A stretch of 64,000 bases of DNA from Hephaestia mangrovi. GTDB lineage: Bacteria > Pseudomonadota > Alphaproteobacteria > Sphingomonadales > Sphingomonadaceae. Of the stretch, positions 47,634 through 55,304 are shown piece after piece. Location of the stretch: NCBI RefSeq assembly GCF_019880555.1, contig NZ_JAINVU010000007.1, positions 91,157-155,156 of the forward strand, in the 5' to 3' direction. The translations under genes and the position numbers were made by a program. Below the pieces are notes generated by a model. The model searched no databases. It saw only the letters and a program-made list of their open reading frames with translations, and was not told the DNA's origin. The first letter of the stretch is position 1. The number at the start of each line of letters is the position of its first letter.

Positions 47634-48821
47634 TTACAGCGTTGCGCGCAACGGTTCGCTAGAAAGCCGTTCGACGGCGGCGCTAACGATCCGCGCGGCC
47701 TGCACTGCTTCATCGGCAGTGGTCGAGCGACCAAGACTGAATCGGATCGAGCAGTCGGCTTCCTCGCCCGTGAGGCCGATCGCCCGGAGCACATGCGATG
47801 GCTCAGGGATTCCCGAGGCACAGGCCGATCCGGAAGAGGCGGCGAGTGTCGGCTGCAACGCCGCCAGAAGGTCGGCCGCTGTAACGCAGCGCAACAGCAG
47901 GTTGACATTGCCGGGATGACGAAAACCGGTGTCGGGGCCGTTCAACACGGCCTCGCACCCCTCGGCGAGCAGCGTCTCAACAAACAAGTCACGACAGATG
48001 CGAACCCGTTCCCTTTCCTCGCGTGCAGACGCACCGGACAGGAGTTCGGCAGCAGCACCGAAGCCTATGCATAGCGGAAGCGGGAGCGTTCCCGACCTTA
48101 GGCCATTTTGCTGTCCGCCGCCGTGAATGAGCGGAGTGAGACACGGTTGAACGTCTCTGCGGACGACAAGTGCCCCGATACCACTCGGCCCATATATCTT
48201 GTGTGATGAAAGCGAAATCAGATCTGCGTGCTGCGCCAGGTCGCCGATGTCGATCGCGCACGGCGCTTGTGCGGCATCGCAATGAACCAAGGCGCCGGCC
48301 GCGCGTGCCAATGCGCCGATCCGATCCACGGCTTGGATCGTGCCGATCTCGTTGTTCACGGCCATGATCGAGACAAGCAGGACGTCCCCGTCCAGTTGCG
48401 CCGCAAGCGCGGCCTCATCGACGCGACCTTGCCGGTCGACCTCGATGACGGCGACCTCTAAGCCGTGCCGCTGCGCCAGAACCCGTCCCGCCCCGAGGAC
48501 GCTCTTATGCTCGATGGCGCTCAGTAGGACCCGGTGGCGGCCGCTGCGTTCGGCGTAGTCGGCGAGGCCGAGGAGCGCGAGATTGTTGGCTTCCGTCGCG
48601 CCGGAGGTGAAGATCACTTCGTCCGGATCGGCGCCGACGAGCGAGGCCACTTGCCGCGCCGCCGCTGCGATCGCCTCGGCGGCGCGCCAACCGATGACAT
48701 GCTCGGATGCGTGCGGATTGCCGAAAGCATCGGTGAACGCAGCCGCCATTTTGACGAAAACCCGCGGATCAACCGGGGCCGTCGCCTGATGATCCAGATA
48801 GATAGTTTCGCCAACTTTCAT
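47634..48821 (-). CDS. dndA: Cysteine desulfurase, DndA/SspA type
   Basis: This 395-aa PLP enzyme takes sulfur from cysteine as a persulfide and supplies it for DNA phosphorothioation. It has the NifS/IscS fold: YLDHQATAPVDPRV at the start, His105, AVNNEIGTIQ, PLP lysine Lys208 in SLSSHKIYGPSG, and persulfide cysteine Cys334 in ASSGSACASG. It is not in an isc/suf operon. Its start lies 146 bp from the divergent DUF4007/ATPase/PAPS-reductase gene cluster, which is the usual SspA or DndA setting. Sequence alone cannot choose between DndA and SspA. Confidence 0.88.
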   Translation of the reverse strand: MKVGETIYLDHQATAPVDPRVFVKMAAAFTDAFGNPHASEHVIGWRAAEAIAAAARQVASLVGADPDEVIFTSGATEANNLALLGLADYAERSGRHRVLLSAIEHKSVLGAGRVLAQRHGLEVAVIEVDRQGRVDEAALAAQLDGDVLLVSIMAVNNEIGTIQAVDRIGALARAAGALVHCDAAQAPCAIDIGDLAQHADLISLSSHKIYGPSGIGALVVRRDVQPCLTPLIHGGGQQNGLRSGTLPLPLCIGFGAAAELLSGASAREERERVRICRDLFVETLLAEGCEAVLNGPDTGFRHPGNVNLLLRCVTAADLLAALQPTLAASSGSACASGIPEPSHVLRAIGLTGEEADCSIRFSLGRSTTADEAVQAARIVSAAVERLSSEPLRATL

Positions 48822-48908
48822 AATATTTCAATACCTTAGCGTTTACATCCGATGCCGAAGGGCCGCGTCGGGCACAAGCCACCGTCTGGAGGATGGCTCC
48901 AGCAGCAA

Positions 48909-48938
48909 TTGACGCTACCACGAATATTGCGCTATCGT
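48909..48938 (+). promoter_or_regulatory. Promoter of the phosphorothioation operon
   Basis: A consensus-like -35 TTGACG (48909-48914) is followed after 18 bp by TATCGT (48933-48938). It reads towards the DUF4007 gene, whose ATG is at 48968. No other good promoter is seen in the 146-bp divergent gap. Confidence 0.5.
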
Positions 48939-48940
48939 CA

Positions 48941-48959
48941 CCTGGATGATCAATCCAGG
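48941..48959. repeat. Inverted repeat at the start of the phosphorothioation operon mRNA
   Basis: CCTGGAT (48941-48947) and ATCCAGG (48953-48959) are perfect complements around GATCA. The repeat begins 3 bp after the -10 and ends just before the GGCGGGGG ribosome site. It could be an operator for an autoregulator or a hairpin that controls translation. Confidence 0.55.
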
Positions 48960-48967
48960 CGGGGGCA

Positions 48968-49924
48968 ATGGCAAGAGGGCCGCTATATCAGGACAGCTAT
49001 ACGCCACAACTTTCGGGGCATGAGACCTTTCCGCTCCGCTACGGTTGGCTGAAGAAGGCCTATGACGCTGTCGCCGCCGCGGGCGGCGAGGCTGAGATCC
49101 GCAATGTCTTCGGTGACGATGGCATCGCCCGCTTCGGCGTCGGCAAGAACATGGTCGCTTCGATCCGGCATTGGGCGCAAGTCGCGGGAATATTGGTAGA
49201 ATCGGCGGCCGCGAAAGCGGTGCGCGCCACGGCCCTCGGAGACCGTCTGTTCGGAATGCAAGGGCTTGATCCCTATATGGAAGACCCCGCGACGCTGTGG
49301 TTGATCCATTGGCAGCTCGCGGCGCAACCGACCAAGACGACCTGGTTCTGGGCGTTTAATCACTATCCGGGCGTCACGTTCGAGCGCGAGCAGCTCGTCA
49401 AAGGCGTCGAGCGGCTTGCGAAGGACCGGCAATGGGCGCGCGTCGCTGCCGCCACGGTCAAGAACGACGTGGCCTGTTTCATCCGGACCTATGTGGCGCA
49501 GCAACCGAGCACGCGCTCGGGCAATGACGATGCGCTGGAATGTCCACTCTCCGAGCTCGGGCTGATACGCGCGCTCGGTAAACGGGACGGCTTTCGCTTT
49601 GTGCGTGGTGCCAAATCGTCGCTCGGCGACGGCGTGTTCGCTTATGCCCTTCTGGATTTCTGGTCGCGCCATACGACGGCTGCGACCCTTTCGCTCGAGG
49701 CAATCACGCACGAGCCCGGCAGTCCTGGGCGCGTCTTCCTGCTCGACGAGAACGACGTGGCCGACCGCCTGGCTGAACTCGCCGAGGTCACTGGCGGCAA
49801 TTTCCGGTGGTCGGAGACCGCCGGACTGAAGCAGGTGGTCCGCGACAGGGAAATCGCACCGGAACTTGCGCTCGGCTTCGCCGAGGCCGACTTCAGCGCG
49901 TCCCGCCGGAAGGAGGCGGCGTGA
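48968..49924 (+). CDS. DUF4007 protein, SspB-like
   Basis: This 318-aa protein has the DUF4007 opening (LSGHETFPLRYGWLKKAYDA) followed by FGVGKNMVASIRHWAQVAGI, an almost exact family signature. DUF4007 proteins are encoded beside PAPS-reductase-like genes in DNA phosphorothioation clusters. From memory SspB of the SspABCD system, a DNA nickase acting with SspC and SspD, has this domain at its N-terminus. It contains no metal-dependent nuclease motif that I can point to. The stop shares a base with the start of the ATPase gene (TGATG), so the two are coupled. Confidence 0.85.
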   Translation: MARGPLYQDSYTPQLSGHETFPLRYGWLKKAYDAVAAAGGEAEIRNVFGDDGIARFGVGKNMVASIRHWAQVAGILVESAAAKAVRATALGDRLFGMQGLDPYMEDPATLWLIHWQLAAQPTKTTWFWAFNHYPGVTFEREQLVKGVERLAKDRQWARVAAATVKNDVACFIRTYVAQQPSTRSGNDDALECPLSELGLIRALGKRDGFRFVRGAKSSLGDGVFAYALLDFWSRHTTAATLSLEAITHEPGSPGRVFLLDENDVADRLAELAEVTGGNFRWSETAGLKQVVRDREIAPELALGFAEADFSASRRKEAA

Positions 49925-52900
49925 TGTCGCTGATCGAGCGCGTCAGGATCGGCCGGCGCTATCTGCGCTCGATCCGGATCGACACCGATCTTACCGATCC
50001 AAAGGCGCTGGAAGGTTTCATTTGCCCCCAAACATCGGCCGATGTGCTGATGACGATGGCTCGGCATGTCGCCGAGACTGGCCAGGGCGCGTTCACCTGG
50101 ACAGGGCCCTACGGCAGCGGAAAATCCAGTCTCGTTGTGGCGTTGAGCGCCCTGCTCAATGGCAACGCGGCGCGGCGGCTCCAAGCCTCCTCGATTTTCA
50201 GCGGCGATGTCGCCGACAAGGTTCGTGCCGCGCTGCCGCCGGGGGCCAATGGATGGCGCATTGTGCCTGTCGTTGGTCGGCGCGACGATCCCGTCGTCGT
50301 GATCGGTGAGGCGCTTCATGCCGCGGGTCTGGTCGTGCGCCAGCCAAGAGGAGGGTGGCGCGAGGGCGACGTCGTGCGTGCGCTGAAGGAGGCGGCCGCC
50401 GATCGCCGTGAGAAGCATGGCGGCGTGATCCTGTTCATCGACGAGATGGGCAAATTTCTCGAAGCGGCCGCCCAAGACGGCGCCGACCTCTATGTCTTCC
50501 AGCAACTCGCTGAGCTGGCGTCGCGCAGCGAGCGCCGCCTGCTCGTCGTCGGTATCCTGCACCAGGCATTCGAGGAATATGCCAACCGGCTCTCGCAAGA
50601 GGCACGCGACGAATGGGCGAAGATCCAGGGCCGTTTCGTCGATCTCGCGATCAACACCGCCGGCCAGGAGCAGATTGATCTGATCTCGCGCGCGGTCGAG
50701 ACCGATCGGGAGGCCTCGGAACCGGGTGCGTTTCCCACGACGGTCGCGGTCATGCTGCATCGGTCCCGCGCTGCTGACGCCGCGTCCCTGGCGCAGATGC
50801 TAGAAGGATGCTGGCCGCTCCATCCGGTCGTGGCCTGCTTGCTCGGTCCGATTTCACGCCGCCGCTTCGGCCAGAATCAGCGGAGCATCTTCGGCTTCCT
50901 TAATTCCGCCGAGCCGCACGGCTTTCAGGATTTCCTGAAAGGCGCAGAGGTAGGCGACCTCTACGAGCCGGCGCGGCTATGGGACTATCTCAGGGCCAAT
51001 CTCGAGCCCTCGATCCTGGCATCGCCCGATGGCCATCGCTGGGCGCTCGCCGCCGAGGCGCTCGAACGCTGCGAAGCGATCGGCGGCAGCGAACTGCATA
51101 TCCGGCTGCTGAAAACGATTGCCGTCGTCGATCTGTTCAAAGAGCGGTCGGCGCTCGTGCCAAGCTTCGAGCTGCTTCGCACCTGCTTTGCTGACCTCGC
51201 CGAGCCGGTGCTGCGCACGGCGCTTGGTGAGCTCGAGCGCTGGTCGTTCACGATCTTCCGGAAATTCGTCGATGCGCACGCGATATTCGCCGGAAGCGAT
51301 TTCGACGTCGACCAGGCCGTGCGCGCGGCGATGGAGGAAGAGCCCGAACTCGATTTTGCCGTTCTACGCGCGCTGGCCGGTCTGCAACCAGTGCTCGCCA
51401 AGAAGCACTATCACGAGACCGGCACGATGCGCTGGTTCGATCTGACGATCGCGCCCGTCAGCCAGCTCGTCGATCTCGCCGCCGCCTATCAGCCGGGTCC
51501 GGGAACGATCGGCAAGTTCGTTCTCGCCATCCCGACCGAGGGCGAAAACGAGGACTATGTCGCGGAGGGGTGCCGCGAAGCCGCGCGCCAGCGCGACGAT
51601 TGCGACATCATCGCCGGGCTTTCGAAGCGGGCGTGGGCGGTTGTCACCTTGGCGCGGGAGCTGCTCGCCCTCGAGACGGTCCGCAGCACGCGGGCAGAGC
51701 TCGCCGGCGACTCCGTGGCCCGGCGCGAAGTGAATGCCCGCCTCACCGTGTTGCAAGGCCAGCTTGAGAATGAGCTGCACAATGCGTTCGACAGCGCGCT
51801 TTGGTATCGCAAGCATCGCCAGCCCAAATCGCTGCGTCAGCCGGATCTCAACGGGCTCGCCTCCGAGCTTGCCGATCGCCGCTTTTCGGAATGTCCGATC
51901 CTGCACAGCGAGCTGCTTAACCGGCACAAGCCTTCGGGAAGCGCGATTGCGGCCCAGAACATCCTCTTGCGTCGGATGGTCCTGAACGAAGGAGAGCCGC
52001 GTCTCGGCATCGTCGACTTCCCGGCCGAAGGCGGACTGTTGGCCTCACTGCTCGAAGGCACTGGTCTGTACCGGAGGGAATCCGACGTTTGGGCCTTCCA
52101 CGCACCAGACGACGACGACCCGAGCCGGCTTGCGCCGATGTGGAAGGCGGCGATGCAGCGGATCAAGCGGCAGCGCAAGCGCCCGATCTCGATGGTCGAG
52201 GTCTATGACGTCTGGCGCGCGCCGCCCTATGGGGTGAAGGACGGGCTCATGCCCATCCTGGGCGTCGCCTTCGTCCTTTCGCAGCGCGAGAGCCTCGCCA
52301 TCTACCGCGAGGGCGTGTTCTGCGCGCGCTTCGACGATGTCGATGTCGAGTATCTGGCCAAGGATGCCGCGACGATCCAGCTACGCTGGATGGATCTGTC
52401 AGCCGTGTCGCGGCGGCTGCTGTCGGGCATGGCCGACGTGGTCCGCGCGCTCGACGAGGGCAATACGCTCGCCCATCTGCAACCGATCGACGTTGGACGC
52501 GGCCTCATCGGGATCTACGAAAAGCTGCCAGCCTGGACCAAGCGGACCGGGCGCTTGTCGGGCAATGCGATCAGGGTGCGCGATCTATTCAAGCGCGCGC
52601 ACGATCCCAACCAGTTCCTGTTCGACGATATTCCGGCGCTGGTCTCGGCGGACGGCAATGAATTGGTCGAAAAAGAGCTCGGCCCGATCGTCAACGGCTT
52701 GCGCGAGGGGCTGGAGGAGCTCGTCGACGCCTATCCGTCCTTGATGCGCCGGTTGGCCGACATGATGCTCGCCGAACTTCAGGTTCCCAACACCTCGCCC
52801 CAAGCGCTCGCCGAGCTTCGGGACCGAGCGGAGAATATCCGGCAGGTCGCGGGGGACTTTCATGTCGAGGCGTTCGTCGGTCGGCTGTCGCAGTTCGACG

Positions 52901-53310
52901 GCCGTGACGAAGCGTTCGAGGCGATCGCCAGCCTCGCGGCAAGCAAGCCGCCACGCGACTGGGTCGATCCAGATCTAGATCGGGCCGCGGTCGAATTGGC
53001 CGACCTGGCGCAGCGCTTCCTGCGGTGCGAGACCTTCGCGCGCGTCAAGGGACGGCCCGAGAAACGGCACGCGATGGCGATCGTCATCGGCGTGGATGGG
53101 CGACCTGCCCCGCTCCTGGAGGAATTTCAGATTGCGGACGGCGACCGGGCGCAGGTGGATGCCATTATCCATCAAGTCGAAGTGGCGCTCGACGACGCTG
53201 ACGAGAAGCGGCGCAATGTCATTCTGGCCGCGCTCGCGGAGCTCTCGGCGCGATACATGAGCGGCGAGACCGAGCAGCGACAGCCCGCCCGGGCTCTGGG
53301 AGGCGGCTGA
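49924..53310 (+). CDS. Large P-loop ATPase, SspC-like
   Basis: This 1128-aa cytosolic protein has an N-terminal ATPase domain: Walker A GPYGSGKSS (61-69) and Walker B VILFIDE (168-174) with a following MGKF. A long helical remainder has no recognised domain. It is encoded between the DUF4007 gene and the sulfurtransferase gene, the position of SspC in phosphorothioation clusters. It probably remodels DNA so that the backbone can be nicked and sulfurated. A longer frame from 49807 overlaps the DUF4007 gene and is rejected in favour of ATG 49924. The next gene starts in a TGATG overlap. Confidence 0.85.
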   Translation: MSLIERVRIGRRYLRSIRIDTDLTDPKALEGFICPQTSADVLMTMARHVAETGQGAFTWTGPYGSGKSSLVVALSALLNGNAARRLQASSIFSGDVADKVRAALPPGANGWRIVPVVGRRDDPVVVIGEALHAAGLVVRQPRGGWREGDVVRALKEAAADRREKHGGVILFIDEMGKFLEAAAQDGADLYVFQQLAELASRSERRLLVVGILHQAFEEYANRLSQEARDEWAKIQGRFVDLAINTAGQEQIDLISRAVETDREASEPGAFPTTVAVMLHRSRAADAASLAQMLEGCWPLHPVVACLLGPISRRRFGQNQRSIFGFLNSAEPHGFQDFLKGAEVGDLYEPARLWDYLRANLEPSILASPDGHRWALAAEALERCEAIGGSELHIRLLKTIAVVDLFKERSALVPSFELLRTCFADLAEPVLRTALGELERWSFTIFRKFVDAHAIFAGSDFDVDQAVRAAMEEEPELDFAVLRALAGLQPVLAKKHYHETGTMRWFDLTIAPVSQLVDLAAAYQPGPGTIGKFVLAIPTEGENEDYVAEGCREAARQRDDCDIIAGLSKRAWAVVTLARELLALETVRSTRAELAGDSVARREVNARLTVLQGQLENELHNAFDSALWYRKHRQPKSLRQPDLNGLASELADRRFSECPILHSELLNRHKPSGSAIAAQNILLRRMVLNEGEPRLGIVDFPAEGGLLASLLEGTGLYRRESDVWAFHAPDDDDPSRLAPMWKAAMQRIKRQRKRPISMVEVYDVWRAPPYGVKDGLMPILGVAFVLSQRESLAIYREGVFCARFDDVDVEYLAKDAATIQLRWMDLSAVSRRLLSGMADVVRALDEGNTLAHLQPIDVGRGLIGIYEKLPAWTKRTGRLSGNAIRVRDLFKRAHDPNQFLFDDIPALVSADGNELVEKELGPIVNGLREGLEELVDAYPSLMRRLADMMLAELQVPNTSPQALAELRDRAENIRQVAGDFHVEAFVGRLSQFDGRDEAFEAIASLAASKPPRDWVDPDLDRAAVELADLAQRFLRCETFARVKGRPEKRHAMAIVIGVDGRPAPLLEEFQIADGDRAQVDAIIHQVEVALDDADEKRRNVILAALAELSARYMSGETEQRQPARALGGG

Positions 53311-53837
53311 TGTGCGATACGGACGCCAAGAAGGCGGCGATCTGCTATTCGGAAAACTTCCAGCAGTTTCGCGCGCTCAACACGCAGATGAACCAGATCC
53401 CGGCGCTCGCCATGACGCTGACCGGCGGCCTCTGGTTCGGCGCCGGCGTTAGCGAGAATCTCGATACCGAGATTCGCTTCGCGCTGCTGATGCTCGCCGG
53501 GCTGAGCAATATGGCCCTGACCCTTGTCGTTGTGCGCATCCGCGACGTGCTCCAGAGCTATCTCGACCAGATCGAGGCGTTTCATCCGCCGAGCTTTGCC
53601 GGCGGCACGCCTAAGACGCCCCGCGCGCCGTGGCTCGGCAGCTACAGCATGATCACGATCTTCTGCGCGCTGATGCTGCTGGCCGCGGCATTCTCGTTCT
53701 TCGGGGCATTCTGGAAATATTGGCCGCTCACTCTGTCGAGATGGTGGGGCGTGGCGGGTTTCGCCGCGTTGCTGCTCGGTCTATATTTGATCATTTTCAG
53801 CCGGGCACGCCGAAACGCAGGAGGCTCGAGTGCCTAG
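53310..53837 (+). CDS. Four-helix membrane protein inside the phosphorothioation operon
   Basis: This 175-aa protein has a soluble start (about 1-27) and four hydrophobic segments in two pairs: ALAMTLTGGLWFGAGV, FALLMLAGLSNMALTLVVVRI, MITIFCALMLLAAAFSFFG and WGVAGFAALLLGLYLIIFS. It has no recognised domain. The paired-helix layout recalls small membrane effectors such as SLATT proteins in antiphage systems, but no signature supports this. It is coupled at both ends (TGATG with the ATPase gene; 8-bp overlap with the methyltransferase gene), so it is an integral part of the operon. Confidence 0.8.
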   Translation: MCDTDAKKAAICYSENFQQFRALNTQMNQIPALAMTLTGGLWFGAGVSENLDTEIRFALLMLAGLSNMALTLVVVRIRDVLQSYLDQIEAFHPPSFAGGTPKTPRAPWLGSYSMITIFCALMLLAAAFSFFGAFWKYWPLTLSRWWGVAGFAALLLGLYLIIFSRARRNAGGSSA

Positions 53838-54471
53838 TCCCGCGGCAGCGTTCCGGCACGAGGGCGGTGGCACGATCGCCTACTATGATCGCACGGTCGA
53901 TGCCTACGCAAAGGCGACACTCGATGTCGACATGGCGCCGATCTACCGGCGCTTCCTCGCCCATGTTCCGCCTGCCGGCGAGATATTGGACGCCGGCTCG
54001 GGCTCGGGACGCGATACACTGGCCTTCCTCGATCTCGGCTATCGGATGCAGGCGTTCGATGCCTCTGCCGAGCTTTGCGCGCTTTCGAGCGCGCTGACCG
54101 GCGTAGCGACCCGCCATCTTTGTTTCCAGGATTTGGACGACGAGAATGCATTCGATGGCGTTTGGGCGTGCGCATCGCTGCTCCATGTCGCCGAAGTAGA
54201 GCTCGACGATGCGATCGACCGCTTGATCAGGGCGCTACGCCCGGGCGGCGCGCTCTATATGTCGTTCAAGCTCGGGCGGGGCGAGCGCGTCACCGATGAT
54301 GGCCGGATGTTCACCGATATGGACGAGCCGCGGTTGCGGGCGATTTTCCGCAAGTTGCCACAGGCCCGTCTCGACGATGTCTGGATCTCGGGCGGCGAGG
54401 GAGCCTTGAAAGGACTCGCGGACTGGCTGAACGCCATCGCGATCAAGTGGGAAGGCGACGGCGGGTTGTGA
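53830..54471 (+). CDS. Class I SAM-dependent methyltransferase inside the phosphorothioation operon
   Basis: This 213-aa protein has motif I ILDAGSGSGRDTLAFLDLGY (about 52-71), a SAM-ribose acidic residue in QAFDASAEL, and the post-motif segments FDGVWACASLLHV and LRPGGALYMSFKLG. The pattern is that of small-molecule or TehB-like methyltransferases. The D/N-PP-Y/F catalytic motif of amino-methylating DNA methylases and the PC motif of cytosine methylases are absent. The start is GTG with AGGAGG 5 nt upstream. It sits between the SspC-like and SspD-like genes and overlaps the latter by 4 bp. Confidence 0.85.
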   Translation: MPSPAAAFRHEGGGTIAYYDRTVDAYAKATLDVDMAPIYRRFLAHVPPAGEILDAGSGSGRDTLAFLDLGYRMQAFDASAELCALSSALTGVATRHLCFQDLDDENAFDGVWACASLLHVAEVELDDAIDRLIRALRPGGALYMSFKLGRGERVTDDGRMFTDMDEPRLRAIFRKLPQARLDDVWISGGEGALKGLADWLNAIAIKWEGDGGL

Positions 54472-55304
54472 GCGGGGAGGTAAAGCACGTTCTGGGGCTT
54501 TCCGGCGGCAGGGACAGTGCTGCGCTTGCGGTCTATATGCGCCAGCACCATCCCGAGCTCGAAATCGAGTATTTCTTTACCGATACGGGCAAGGAGCTCC
54601 CTGAGGTCTATGAATATCTCGGCCGGCTCGAAGGCTTTCTCGGCAAGGCCATCCTGCGGCTCAACCCCGACCGCGACTTCGACTTCTGGCTCAAGCAGTA
54701 CAATGATTTCCTGCCGTCGCCGCAAACCCGCTGGTGTACCCGGCAGCTCAAGCTTCGCCCCTTCGAGCGCTGGCTGAAGCCCATGCTCGAGGAGGGGCAA
54801 ACGATCTACAGCTATGTCGCGATCCGCTCGGACGAGGAATATCGCGAGGGCTATAGCTCGAAACATGAGCGCCTGTTGGTCCGACTCCCGTTCCGGGAGG
54901 CCGGTATCGACAAGTCCGGCGTGCTGGAGCTGCTCGAGGCCGCGGGACTGGGACTGCCCAAATATTACGAATGGCGCACGCGCAGCGGGTGCTCCTTCTG
55001 CTTCTATCAGCAGAAGATCGAATGGGTGCGGCTGATGGAACAGCACCCCGACCGCTTCGAGGAAGCCAAAGCCTATGAGAAGAACGCCATCGAGCATGGA
55101 TCGCCTTTCACCTGGAGTCATGGCGAATCGCTCGATGAGTTGCAGCGACCCGAGCGTATCGAGGAGATCCGGCGAGACCATGCGGCGCGGATTGCCCGGC
55201 AGCGCGCGAGGCTGAGGCCGAACCCCTTGCGGCCCGACTATGAGCCGATCGACATCGACGATCTCTACGGGCAAGCGAAAGTCTGTGTGGCCTGCCACAA
55301 ATGA
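54468..55304 (+). CDS. PAPS-reductase-like sulfurtransferase, SspD/DndC-like
   Basis: This 278-aa enzyme activates the DNA backbone with ATP and inserts sulfur. The PP-loop is LSGGRDS (11-17). Cysteines that may hold an Fe-S cluster are in TRWCTRQLK and SGCSFCFYQQK. The C-terminus ends with an extra CVACHK pair. The family is the ATP-pyrophosphatase/PAPS-reductase group to which DndC and SspD belong. The start is a GTG (54468) overlapping the methyltransferase stop; ATGA couples it to the helicase gene. Confidence 0.9.
   Translation: MSGEVKHVLGLSGGRDSAALAVYMRQHHPELEIEYFFTDTGKELPEVYEYLGRLEGFLGKAILRLNPDRDFDFWLKQYNDFLPSPQTRWCTRQLKLRPFERWLKPMLEEGQTIYSYVAIRSDEEYREGYSSKHERLLVRLPFREAGIDKSGVLELLEAAGLGLPKYYEWRTRSGCSFCFYQQKIEWVRLMEQHPDRFEEAKAYEKNAIEHGSPFTWSHGESLDELQRPERIEEIRRDHAARIARQRARLRPNPLRPDYEPIDIDDLYGQAKVCVACHK

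Noticed and set aside
47303..47908. 201-codon minus-strand frame before the cysteine desulfurase
   Set aside because: It runs partly inside the desulfurase gene, has low-complexity Arg/Ser composition and no ribosome site or family features.
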